Virus record (IMG/VR): IMGVR_UViG_3300006846_000035
Span: 1-40,421 of that record
DNA: 40,421 nucleotides
Direction: 5' to 3' (one strand)
Origin: a virus
This document shows positions 22,020 to 30,141 of the stretch, piece by piece (positions within the stretch are counted from its first letter, which is position 1; the number at the start of each line of letters is the position of its first letter). The translations under genes and the position numbers were made by a program. Under the pieces are notes generated by a model that saw nothing but the letters and a program-made list of their open reading frames with translations, was not told where the DNA came from and ran no database searches.

Positions 22020-23335
22020 CAAGATCTCGCTTTCTCCGCATCACCGTGATCGCCGTGCGTCCGTACCGGCCTCTCCGCGTCGGTGTGATCGCCGTGCGGC
22101 ACATCTCCGTGCGGTACATCGCCGTGCGGCACGATGCCGCTGCCGGTGGCGCCTTGCCTCAACGCCGCACCAATGCTCACATTCTGACCGGAGGACCACG
22201 AGCGGAGCAACGCCGCCTCGATCGCCGGTCGCATCAACGATGACGACAACGGAGTCTTCCCTTCCCCAATCAATTCCTGTTCGAGATCCGCGAAGATCGC
22301 CATCAAGCTCGCGCAGTGCGTCGTGCGGCTTCTCCATTCACTTCCCTCGCCCGTGCCTGGGCATTCGCCTTTGCACGCGAAGAAGAACCGGCACTCCTGG
22401 CACCCGCCATGCGCCTGCGGGGTGAGGTACAGGGCGAGCTGCCGCTCGTACCCGGCGACGCTGCCCTTCACGTAGGGCACCCCATCCTTGTTCGTGCGCC
22501 CGCAATTACCCCTATTCCCTTGGCCGTCGATTCCACGCACGGCATTCGTGGTGTACGGGTCGCACGCGTGCCAGATACATTCGACGTTCTGTTCATCCTC
22601 GCCAATGAGGAGAGCGCGCATGCTGTCGAAGGGCATGGCGCGCAACCCGGCACACGACTGCACGGTGGATCGCAGCTTTCGGAGCGCGGCAATCTGTTCT
22701 TCTGGCGGGAGGACATATTGCGCGATGTCGCCGTCGACTTCAAGGAGGTGGAAATTGACGTGGCGAAGTCCTCGGTGGTACAGCTCGACGATCCACCCTG
22801 ACAAGTACTTGATGACATCGGCGCCCGCGTTCACTGTCGACAGCGTGACGATCAGGCTCGCGCCGATCCCACGCGCGAGGAGCTTCAAGAACGCCTGATT
22901 CGATAAGTCTGTCGTCCGATCCGTCGCCTCGATAGTCTCCGACGCGCGCAGCCGATTCAATTCCTTCGGTCCATCGATACTGACACCAACGCTCACGCCG
23001 AACTGAACGAACAAATCGAGGTGGCGATCGGTGATCAAGCTCGCGTTGGTTTGGATAGAGATGGGTACCCCTAACCCCTTCCCCCAGGAAAACATGCGTT
23101 CGAGATCCTTTAAGGGAAGGAGGAGGGGTTCGCCGCCGAAGAGGGTAAAGCCTGTCTTCCCGCCGCGTACATCGGGAGACCCTACCCCTTCGTTCCTGAG
23201 CGCGGCGAACATCTTGTCGAAGTCGTAATTGCCTTCGATCGGGTCTTCGTTACCTGCCTCGCGCATGGCATTCTCATAGCAGTATGGGCATTTGAGATTG
23301 CACCGCTGCCCGAGGGGAAGGAGTTCGATACTCAC
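22019..23335 (-). CDS. Radical SAM/SPASM protein-modifying enzyme with HGD-repeat tail
   Basis: 438 residues, GTG start at 23335 overlapping the upstream TGA. C12, C16 and C19 form the CxxxCxxC of the 4Fe-4S cluster (RCNLKCPYCYE), followed by FGGEPLL and IQTNASLI. The C-terminal part has a SPASM-type cysteine set (CDPYTTN, GNCGRTN, CQECRFFFACKGECPG). Such enzymes modify peptides or proteins by radical chemistry, or mature sulfatases. Unusually, residues 404-432 are six HxD motifs (PHGDVPHGDVPHGDHTD and two more), echoing the 39 HxD repeats of the appendage protein three genes upstream. I infer that this enzyme modifies those repeats, or shares a binding partner with them. Confidence 0.85.
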   Translation of the reverse strand: MSIELLPLGQRCNLKCPYCYENAMREAGNEDPIEGNYDFDKMFAALRNEGVGSPDVRGGKTGFTLFGGEPLLLPLKDLERMFSWGKGLGVPISIQTNASLITDRHLDLFVQFGVSVGVSIDGPKELNRLRASETIEATDRTTDLSNQAFLKLLARGIGASLIVTLSTVNAGADVIKYLSGWIVELYHRGLRHVNFHLLEVDGDIAQYVLPPEEQIAALRKLRSTVQSCAGLRAMPFDSMRALLIGEDEQNVECIWHACDPYTTNAVRGIDGQGNRGNCGRTNKDGVPYVKGSVAGYERQLALYLTPQAHGGCQECRFFFACKGECPGTGEGSEWRSRTTHCASLMAIFADLEQELIGEGKTPLSSSLMRPAIEAALLRSWSSGQNVSIGAALRQGATGSGIVPHGDVPHGDVPHGDHTDAERPVRTHGDHGDAEKARS

Positions 23336-23478
23336 TTCTGAACCTGGGCAGCTTGCACTACGCGTACAGCTTCGAGGATGTCGAAGGCGAGGGCGATCGT
23401 TTCCTTCGTCGAGAGATTAGGGAAACGATTCTTGAGAACTTCAGCGATCGCGAGGAGTTCGTCCCGTCCGTTTGGCAT
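23332..23478 (-). CDS. Small helical protein (48 aa)
   Basis: ATG at 23478 with AGGGA nine bases before it; the TGA at 23332-23334 overlaps the radical SAM GTG start. The product is one charged helical segment (RDELLAIAEVLKNRF, TKETIALAFDILEAVRVVQA). The direct stop/start overlap with the radical SAM gene suggests coupled translation and perhaps an accessory role. No peptide-binding RRE fold can be claimed at this length. Confidence 0.5.
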   Translation of the reverse strand: MPNGRDELLAIAEVLKNRFPNLSTKETIALAFDILEAVRVVQAAQVQK

Positions 23479-23520
23479 GCGGGGATCCCTGTGCAGGGAC
23501 CATGCCGCACGGGTAACTAC

Positions 23521-23604
23521 TTACGCCTTCTTCCCTTTCCCTTCCAACCACGAGAACACGACAGCCACCACCATCGCGAGCGTCCAGAACACGAGATCGG
23601 ACAT
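23521..23604 (-). CDS. Tiny single-pass membrane protein (27 aa)
   Basis: ATG at 23604, preceded by GGTGGAGGTGG at good spacing, to TAA 23521-23523. The product MSDLVFWTLAMVVAVVFSWL followed by EGKGKKA has one membrane helix and a basic tail on one side. Length is at the lower limit for gene calling, but the strong ribosome-binding site and clear membrane-protein pattern support it. It could be a small lysis-related or membrane peptide. Confidence 0.5.
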   Translation of the reverse strand: MSDLVFWTLAMVVAVVFSWLEGKGKKA

Positions 23605-23627
23605 ACCCACCTCCACCTAGGCGGGTA

Positions 23628-24179
23628 TTATCGCGCAAACGCCGCCTGAAGGGGAGAGCGGGGCACCGGGAGGAGCGGGAGGGGTGCTTTCGCCGTTTGT
23701 TCGATGGCGGCCTTTTTCGCCATTTTCACCCGCTGTTCCTCGTCGAGACCTTCGTGCCGCGCGATCGCCGCGTCCATTGCCGTAAGGAACCCCTTATCCT
23801 TTTCCCCAAGCCGCAACAGCACCTCTTTATGTTTCCGGTAAGCTGGCGCCTCAAACGGATCGTTGCGTTTGGAGTGCTCGGCTTCGTGCGCCAGGATTCC
23901 CGCGAGCCGGTGTGGCTGCTTCTCGAACTTCTTGTACGGGTCTCCCTTGCGCTGCACCGTGATCCGCTGGCGATCGGGATTGTACTTGTTGATCTCGCCG
24001 AAGTACTGCGCCTCCACGCCCTGTTTCGTGCGCCAATCGTCCTGGGCCATCTCCACCGGCACGATCGGCCGCTCTTCCGGCAACAGGAGTTTGGCGGCGT
24101 TGTACAACTTCGCGTCGGGATATTGCGCCAATCCCGAATTCAGCATCGCTTGCGTCAGGATGTCTGCGAGATTCGCCAT
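23628..24179 (-). CDS. Small zincin-like metallopeptidase
   Basis: ATG at 24179 with GAGGG five bases before it; a TTG at 24191 is an in-frame alternative. The 183-residue protein has AGILAHEAEHSKRND, an HExxH zinc-binding motif (H98, E99, H102). It ends RSPLQAAFAR, the short motif shared with the internal virion proteins. A virion-borne or late protease that trims structural proteins is plausible, since it sits between the appendage gene and the radical SAM gene. A third zinc ligand could not be placed with confidence. Confidence 0.6.
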   Translation of the reverse strand: MANLADILTQAMLNSGLAQYPDAKLYNAAKLLLPEERPIVPVEMAQDDWRTKQGVEAQYFGEINKYNPDRQRITVQRKGDPYKKFEKQPHRLAGILAHEAEHSKRNDPFEAPAYRKHKEVLLRLGEKDKGFLTAMDAAIARHEGLDEEQRVKMAKKAAIEQTAKAPLPLLPVPRSPLQAAFAR

Positions 24180-24187
24180 GATGACCC

Positions 24188-26062
24188 TCAAATATCAGAG
24201 TGCGTCGTGTCGCAGTGATAGCCGACGTCGGTATGCGGAACGTCCGCGTGCGGGGTGTCGGAGTGCCCGCCATCTGTGTGCGGTGTGTCCGCGTGCGGCG
24301 TGTCCGAATGCGAATCGGAGTGCGGGGTATCCGAATGCCCCGAGTCGGAATGCGCCGCATCGCTGTGCGTGTCGGCATGGGCAACGTCGACGTGCGCTAC
24401 GTCGGAATGGGAATCGCCGTGCGAGGCATCGGCATGCGCCACGTCGGTGTGGGGTGTGTCGAAGTGCAGATCGATGTGCTGATCTTGGTGGATGAACCCA
24501 TCCTGAAAGTCGATGTTTTCGTCGCCGTGCTGATCGTCGTGGGCGACGTCTTGATGCGCGGTGTCCTGATGGGCGCCGTCGACGTGGGCCACGTCCTCAT
24601 GCGCGACATCCGAGTGCGCGACATCGCTATGGGCGTCGGCGTGCGCCGAATCACCGTGCGCGGCGTCCGCGTGTGCCACATCGTTGTGGGTATCGACGTG
24701 GGTGGTGTCCACGTGGGCCACGTCGCTGTGGCTCGCATCCGCGTGCGCGGTATCCTGATGGGCCGCATCGGTGTGCAGTTCGCTCACCGTCGCACAGCTC
24801 GTCTCCACCATGAAGGTGATCTGACCCATGACATACGTGTTATCCCCCGCGGTGGTCGTCCAACCCCCGTAGGCGCCATTGGCGTAACACTTCAAGTGGG
24901 TCAGCCCGGCCGTCGCGACGCATATGCCGATCTGAAACGTACCCGCATCGGCCACGGAGATCGGGTTTCGCGCATCGCGGGCAATGGTGCGCCCGGCGGG
25001 AACCGTGATCCTCAGTTCCCCCGGCGCGGCGCTCACGTCAGTGTTGTGAATCTCGAAATCGACGGTCATCTTGTTGCCGTCGATCTGGTAAGCGAAATAG
25101 TGTTGATCGTCCGACGTGACGGTCCATGACCCCGCGCTCGCGGTGAAATTCCCCGCCGCGAAAGGCACGTCCACCCACTGATCGGCTTTCAGGATGATGT
25201 GCCACGTCCCATCCGTCTCACGGTAGATGTCTACCGACTCGCGTGGATTCAGGTAATACATCGAACCCGCCGGGCACTGCACACGATTCGCAGCAGTGCT
25301 GCCGGTGTTCATATGAAGGATCGCGAACCGATAGATCCCTTCGTTGATGATCGTCTTACGCGACGGGGCGGAGATGTTCGTGGCGCTGAACCCGGTGATC
25401 GTCAGATTCGCCGCCGTGGGAACTAGCCGCACTACACGCGCCGCGCGAAAGTTGGCGGGCGCGTAATCGTTCTGATTCGACCCGAATTCCGCGTACGACA
25501 TCACCTCGTCATGCGTGCGTGACAGCAACAGCCATCGCGCCGCCGCGGAATCCGAGACAATCGCGGTCATCGTCTTCGGCGGGAGGAAATAACGGTTCGT
25601 CGCGCCGGTGACCGAGGCCGGATTGTAGGGGAGGGCAAAGCGATTCGCGGGAGTACTGCCGGTGTGTTCGTGCTCTAAGATCAGGACTCCGGTGTCCGAC
25701 GCATTCTCGATAACGAGGACGCGGCCATCGAGCACGTTGCCCAATTCATCAACTGGAATTTGGATGCCGGTGATCGTGCATTCGGCGAGCGTGGTGGAGA
25801 GACGGAGGAGGCCCGCGTCGCGCAACCGCTCATCGTTGAAATTGTGGATGGTCGCCGAGGTGAACGGCGCCGGAGTCAGGATCGTCGAGAAGCTGAGGCG
25901 ACCGACTTGCAGCGTGGTCGCATGGACATGCCCGTGCCGATCGTCATCGGTGTGTTCCTTGGCCCAAGATCCAGCGATCGACGCGAGCAAGCTGTCCCAC
26001 AGGGTGAGCATCCAATCGCCGACCCCGCGCAACTCCTCGCGATAAGGATTGACGAGGCGCAT
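24188..26062 (-). CDS. Appendage/tail-fibre-like protein with C-terminal HxD repeats
   Basis: 624 residues; the ATG at 26062 overlaps the upstream stop (TAATG). Residues 1-428 look like a virion appendage: an N-terminal anchor (GDWMLTLWDSLLASIAGSWA), then beta-rich segments full of Thr, Asn and Gly. Residues 430-624 are a tandem array of 39 His-x-Asp motifs, mostly five residues apart, the rest four or occasionally three apart, e.g. AHADASHSDVAHVD. One unit near the end is HCD (Cys617). The array could bind many divalent metal ions. Position directly after the tail protein supports a tail role. The neighbouring radical SAM enzyme carries the same kind of motif, so modification of this array is likely. 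Confidence 0.8.
   Translation of the reverse strand: MRLVNPYREELRGVGDWMLTLWDSLLASIAGSWAKEHTDDDRHGHVHATTLQVGRLSFSTILTPAPFTSATIHNFNDERLRDAGLLRLSTTLAECTITGIQIPVDELGNVLDGRVLVIENASDTGVLILEHEHTGSTPANRFALPYNPASVTGATNRYFLPPKTMTAIVSDSAAARWLLLSRTHDEVMSYAEFGSNQNDYAPANFRAARVVRLVPTAANLTITGFSATNISAPSRKTIINEGIYRFAILHMNTGSTAANRVQCPAGSMYYLNPRESVDIYRETDGTWHIILKADQWVDVPFAAGNFTASAGSWTVTSDDQHYFAYQIDGNKMTVDFEIHNTDVSAAPGELRITVPAGRTIARDARNPISVADAGTFQIGICVATAGLTHLKCYANGAYGGWTTTAGDNTYVMGQITFMVETSCATVSELHTDAAHQDTAHADASHSDVAHVDTTHVDTHNDVAHADAAHGDSAHADAHSDVAHSDVAHEDVAHVDGAHQDTAHQDVAHDDQHGDENIDFQDGFIHQDQHIDLHFDTPHTDVAHADASHGDSHSDVAHVDVAHADTHSDAAHSDSGHSDTPHSDSHSDTPHADTPHTDGGHSDTPHADVPHTDVGYHCDTTHSDI
24191..24775 (-). repeat. 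HxD-coding tandem repeat array
   Basis: About 585 bases encode 39 H-x-D units, mostly as 15-base units with shorter 9- and 12-base units mixed in. One non-repeat interruption (ENIDFQDGFI) lies near the middle. Codons vary between units, so the array is old or selected at protein level. Confidence 0.85.
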
Positions 26063-28659
26063 TAGCTCGTGCTCTCTTCCTCGAATCGCACCTTGGCGAT
26101 GTACTCATCCAGAATCCACGACTGATCGAGTTGGGAGCCGGAGAAGGTTGAGGGGTCGCCGATCTCAAACTGCACCACGTTGCACTCGGAAATCCTCGCG
26201 TCGTCGATAGGCTTGAAGACGTGGGTCTCACTGCCGCCGGAGGAGGCAATGCTCTTGGTCACGGAGTTGGTGCCAAGCCCCAGGTTGCGAATCAACTTGA
26301 TGCCGATCGTCGAATTGGCGACACGTGCGAACAGCAAGCCCGCCACGACACCGAACTTCTGATAGATGCCGAGATGATAGGCGCGCGAAAGGAAGTACGC
26401 GCGATACCGATGGCCCGCATCGGTGATCGCATCCACGGGGAACTTCACGAGTGGCGGGTTGAGCATGCCTATGACGGGCAAGAGGGGCAACCCGCCATCC
26501 GGATACATCACAATGTCGCCGTAGATCCCGTTGTCCATGAGCGGCGATTCGTATATCGCGAACCCACCGTACCGCGCGGTGTAGACGAGGAGCTTGTTGG
26601 GGATGTCGCTGCCATTCGCGCCGTAGGCGACCCACACTTGCCGCTTCGTCGGGTGGTACGCGATCCTCGGGCCGCGGACCGAGGCGGTACCCTTTTCCGC
26701 CGCCTCCCACGTATCGAGGACCGCCTCACCGAGTTCCTGAATGCCGTCGCGCGAGGCGCGGCACAGTCCCACCGCGGGATCGACGAAATAGACGCAGGGC
26801 GCCCATCCTTGGGCTGTCCGTGCGTGGCCGGAACACGCCGCGCGAATGATGGCGCCGCGCGAATGGCTCTCCGTGTGATGGCGATACGCATCCGTCAGAA
26901 TGCCGGTACGGGTGAGCTTGTACGTCCGTTCCATTTTGAAGGCGTACACGTTGCCCGACTCACCGGCGATCATCATCGTGACGCCTCCGCCATCGAGGTT
27001 GTCGAGATCGAGCGTGTTGCCAGTCGTCGCCGGAATGCGCTCATCGTTCCCGACACCTGATGCTAGGGCGACCGGCGTCCATTGCACGCGCGCATCGCTT
27101 CCCTGGGTGAAGCGGTTGCCCGCCATCATCAAGCGATCGTCATCGACCGCGATGTGTCGGACGGCGCCAGGAGCGACGTACTCACCAATCGATTCGCTGA
27201 CCGGGTTGCTGCTGTACGTCGTCCCGAGCGCAGTGGTATCGGTGTAAGTAGCGGTGCCGATGGCGACGGTCGCGATGCGATAGAAGATGGTGTTATCGAG
27301 CGAGGCTTCCACTTCCCAATGGGTCTGCCCATTCATGAACAGGGAGGTGTAATCCTCGGTTCCGCTCGGTTTGGTGATCACCGCGCCGTCATTGGCCCCG
27401 CCGGGAACAAAGGCCGTGACGGTGGTGGGTTCAGAGCGCCGCAACGTGCGCCCGCTGCCATCCTGCGCCGTGTACCGGATACGGAAGTACCGCGTGCCTG
27501 AATACGTGCCTACGCCCGCGGTACTGGCGACCGTTGGCGCGGGTGGGACGTTCGGGAAGCCCGCGTGCCGCAAGATGGTTCCATCCCACACGAGCAAGCC
27601 GTTGATGACTTGCTGCGCGGCGATGAAGAACTTGCCGTGCAGACTGGCGCCGTTGATGTCCAGTCCCGTGGAATCAAACACACCGATGTAATAGTTGACG
27701 ACGGGGACGCCGGTTTGCCACGTCCCGCCTACCCGGCGATCGATACGACCGAACAGATCGACCATCCACAATTCGTCTTCCGACAAATTGATGGTCGGCG
27801 TGTGCCGCATCACCGCAAGAAAAGTGAAGCCCACGGCCGTAAAACTGGAGAGGGGCGCACCACGAAGCGTGAGCGAGCGACCGACCCATTCCTTGGAGGC
27901 GGAAAGGGTGAACCAATTGACGGTACTCGGTTTCCTTCCCTGTTCAGACGCGACCCACAGCCGCGCGTTGCCTTGCGAGAGGCTGGCGACGGGTGCGAAC
28001 AACGGAGTCGTCCCGGTGGCACCCGTATCGTAGGAGAAGCCCGCGGTGACGAGGAACGTGGGATCGGTGACCGTGGTCACGCGCGGCTGCGTGTTGATCG
28101 CTGACGCCCCGGCGGCGCCGATCGTGAGGAGATCGACACGTTGATAGAACTCTGCCACTCCGGCCGCATCGCACGCCCCGGCCAGGGTGACCGCCACCGT
28201 GCCGCCTGCGAGCGAGGCGCCGGTGAGCGCCCACGTTTCCAATCGGCCTGAAGCCCCGGAGTTATCCGCCGACCGCTCCGTCAAGGCGACGCCACCATAT
28301 GTGACCGCCGTCACATCGGTATTGGCCTTGGTCGAAATACGCACCACGATCGCGGTGAACGTCGTCCCGGTTCCATCGTTCGTGGTCGCGGGAACGGAGA
28401 TGTTGAAGCTCGCGCCACCCGTCACCCCGCCAGTCGCCGTCTGCGCGCGGATCGGAATGACGCGATTCAACACGGAGGCATCAACCGACAGACTCGAACA
28501 TCCCGCGCGCTTGCCGCCGATGGTCCCCAACATCCAATCGATGTTGCGCGCGTCGGCGACCATGTTCTCGGGGATGGCCTGCGGCTCGTCGGTGTTCTCC
28601 ATCCCCCCGCGCAGATCGCGGAGGAGGAACGGTTCAGGGAGAGGGGGGCGAGATGCCAT
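26062..28659 (-). CDS. Large tail protein (nozzle/tail-tube type)
   Basis: 865 residues, ATG at 28659. The N-terminus (LLRDLRGGMENTDEPQAIPE, VADARNIDWMLGTIGGKRAG) is the pattern that opens many podoviral tail nozzle or tubular tail proteins. The rest is beta-rich with repeated Thr/Gly-rich strands and several DGxG turns, as expected for a propeller-like tail protein. It lies between the head-tail adaptor and the HxD appendage gene, the usual place for this component. I could not match it to a named family, so the exact role within the tail is inferred. Confidence 0.7.
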   Translation of the reverse strand: MASRPPLPEPFLLRDLRGGMENTDEPQAIPENMVADARNIDWMLGTIGGKRAGCSSLSVDASVLNRVIPIRAQTATGGVTGGASFNISVPATTNDGTGTTFTAIVVRISTKANTDVTAVTYGGVALTERSADNSGASGRLETWALTGASLAGGTVAVTLAGACDAAGVAEFYQRVDLLTIGAAGASAINTQPRVTTVTDPTFLVTAGFSYDTGATGTTPLFAPVASLSQGNARLWVASEQGRKPSTVNWFTLSASKEWVGRSLTLRGAPLSSFTAVGFTFLAVMRHTPTINLSEDELWMVDLFGRIDRRVGGTWQTGVPVVNYYIGVFDSTGLDINGASLHGKFFIAAQQVINGLLVWDGTILRHAGFPNVPPAPTVASTAGVGTYSGTRYFRIRYTAQDGSGRTLRRSEPTTVTAFVPGGANDGAVITKPSGTEDYTSLFMNGQTHWEVEASLDNTIFYRIATVAIGTATYTDTTALGTTYSSNPVSESIGEYVAPGAVRHIAVDDDRLMMAGNRFTQGSDARVQWTPVALASGVGNDERIPATTGNTLDLDNLDGGGVTMMIAGESGNVYAFKMERTYKLTRTGILTDAYRHHTESHSRGAIIRAACSGHARTAQGWAPCVYFVDPAVGLCRASRDGIQELGEAVLDTWEAAEKGTASVRGPRIAYHPTKRQVWVAYGANGSDIPNKLLVYTARYGGFAIYESPLMDNGIYGDIVMYPDGGLPLLPVIGMLNPPLVKFPVDAITDAGHRYRAYFLSRAYHLGIYQKFGVVAGLLFARVANSTIGIKLIRNLGLGTNSVTKSIASSGGSETHVFKPIDDARISECNVVQFEIGDPSTFSGSQLDQSWILDEYIAKVRFEEESTS

Positions 28660-28668
28660 GACGCAACC

Positions 28669-29334
28669 TCACGCCCATCCGTACGGCCGACTGAGATGCG
28701 GACCCCACCACCAAAACTGTGTGCCCTGCTGGCGATAGAGGTAAGCCGACTTCGCCAGGAAGTAGCGGAGTTCGGACGTACGCTTTTCGGCGCGCTTTGC
28801 CATCTTCGAGGAGAGATCGGGCTTCTCCATCTTGTCGAGTTCATCCGCGAGCGCGTGATAGACGAGAATGTCGTGAAAGTCTTCAGGGAACGCCGGGACA
28901 TCCCCATCGGCGCTCAATTCGGTCCCGCTCGCCAACCCGTCGACGTTGAGGACCATCACAGAAGTAGGTGTCGGCCAAATCCGGATCACCACGCCGGTCG
29001 CGGTGAATTTCTGTGTGACGAAGTATTCGGGATCGCCGACCTTGTTGAGATTCGGATCCACCTCGCGGATGTAATCCTCCGACTTTTCGAGGAGGATCTT
29101 GTTGCCCGCGGGATAGGCAATCTGGAAAATCTTGATGAAGCCCGCGGGGGTGTACGTCGGCGTACCGTTCACGGTGTTCAGTGTGCCGGTCGTCCGACGT
29201 ACCCGCCCGAGGCCGACCGAGGTTTGGAGTTCGCGGTAACGCTCGTTCAGAAATTCCTTGATGCGCGTACGGGCGTCTGCACTCGTGAGGTTCAGCCGCC
29301 CCATAACGCGATCCTGTGCCTGCTTGAACGTCAC
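28669..29334 (-). CDS. Head-tail adaptor-like protein
   Basis: 221 residues, GTG start at 29334 with AAGGGGG ahead of it. The protein begins with an adaptor-type helix (FKQAQDRVMGRLNLTSADAR, TRIKEFLNERYRELQTSVG), has a beta middle (FIKIFQIAYPAGNKILLEKS), and ends with helices and PEDFHDILVYHALADELDKM. The helix-rich ends around a beta core, together with its place ahead of the tail protein, match the adaptor that joins portal to tail in podoviruses. Confidence 0.65.
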   Translation of the reverse strand: MTFKQAQDRVMGRLNLTSADARTRIKEFLNERYRELQTSVGLGRVRRTTGTLNTVNGTPTYTPAGFIKIFQIAYPAGNKILLEKSEDYIREVDPNLNKVGDPEYFVTQKFTATGVVIRIWPTPTSVMVLNVDGLASGTELSADGDVPAFPEDFHDILVYHALADELDKMEKPDLSSKMAKRAEKRTSELRYFLAKSAYLYRQQGTQFWWWGPHLSRPYGWA

Positions 29335-29345
29335 CGCGCACCCCC

Positions 29346-30035
29346 TTATTCGTCTTCGTCGCCGTACAGGCTGTCGCCCGCGCGCTTCCTGGCGTCCTGC
29401 TGTTCACGCTCGGCGATGATTTGCTTGCACAGTTCCGAGATCGACGGCGCTTTCAACGCCATCTCCATCCGCTGTTCGAACGTCCGATTCGGATACCTGA
29501 TATCGATCGAGCCGTCGTCGAACCGCGTGACTTCCCACCGCCGGTTGTTGTAGCGGCCGGGTTTCACTTCGTTCAGCAGTGTGATTTCCTCTTCCGTGTG
29601 CATCATCGGGTTCACGGGATACCCGGAGATGAACGTCGGACGGCGGAGCTTCACGCGCTCACGCTTGCCGGTGGGATTCCACGGCGTGTCGTGCTTGATC
29701 TTGTGGAAGGGCACGATCTCCGTTTCGTTCTGCTTCTGGAGGAATTGCAGGAGGGCTTGCTGCGTCGCCTGCATCCCCTGGAGCAAGAGGAGGGTGTAAG
29801 GGTCCGGAGTGGATCCTTCGGGCGCCGCCGGGATGACGGGAATGCCTGCGGCGGTCTGCGCGGCGATCGCTGCGAGACGCTTCCGCTCTTCCTCATCCTT
29901 CCGCATCTCTTCGCGCGTAGTGGTCTCGATCTCCTCTTCCACCTCGGGAGAGATGATCGACACCGCTTCCACGCTGTCATCGACGGTGACGGGCTTCTGC
30001 CCAGCGTACCGTTCCTTGGGATCTTCGCGATTCAT
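29346..30035 (-). CDS. Hypothetical head/tail region protein (229 aa)
   Basis: ATG at 30035. The N-terminal part is acidic and helical (PEVEEEIETTTREEMRKDEE), followed by a helical middle (LLLLQGMQATQQALLQFLQK) and a C-terminal domain with aromatics (PGRYNNRRWEVTRFDDGSID). No family is recognised. Its place between the terminator and the adaptor gene suggests a structural or assembly role. Confidence 0.6.
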   Translation of the reverse strand: MNREDPKERYAGQKPVTVDDSVEAVSIISPEVEEEIETTTREEMRKDEEERKRLAAIAAQTAAGIPVIPAAPEGSTPDPYTLLLLQGMQATQQALLQFLQKQNETEIVPFHKIKHDTPWNPTGKRERVKLRRPTFISGYPVNPMMHTEEEITLLNEVKPGRYNNRRWEVTRFDDGSIDIRYPNRTFEQRMEMALKAPSISELCKQIIAEREQQDARKRAGDSLYGDEDE

Positions 30036-30063
30036 GATGGGCCTGCTTTCGTCCGCGTTGCGC

Positions 30064-30103
30064 GGAAAAGGGGAGGGCAGGGAATTTGGACGCCTGCCCT
30101 CCC
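30064..30103 (-). terminator. Rho-independent-type terminator on the minus strand
   Basis: GGGAGGGCAG (30071-30080) pairs perfectly with CTGCCCTCCC (30094-30103). On the minus strand the 10-bp stem is followed by CTTTTCC (30070-30064). It lies just after the gene ending at 30142 and would attenuate transcription from the capsid genes into the tail genes, a common way to keep capsid output high. Confidence 0.7.
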
Positions 30104-30141
30104 GAGGTGAAACGAAACCTCACGCGATCGAACGAGCTGCT

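Noticed and set aside
24200-25129. A long plus-strand open frame rich in Arg and Val over the HxD array
   Set aside because: It is the antisense reading of the His/Asp repeats (GTC and GTG codons on the opposite strand). It lacks a good start, and the minus-strand frame matches the operon and the repeat pattern.
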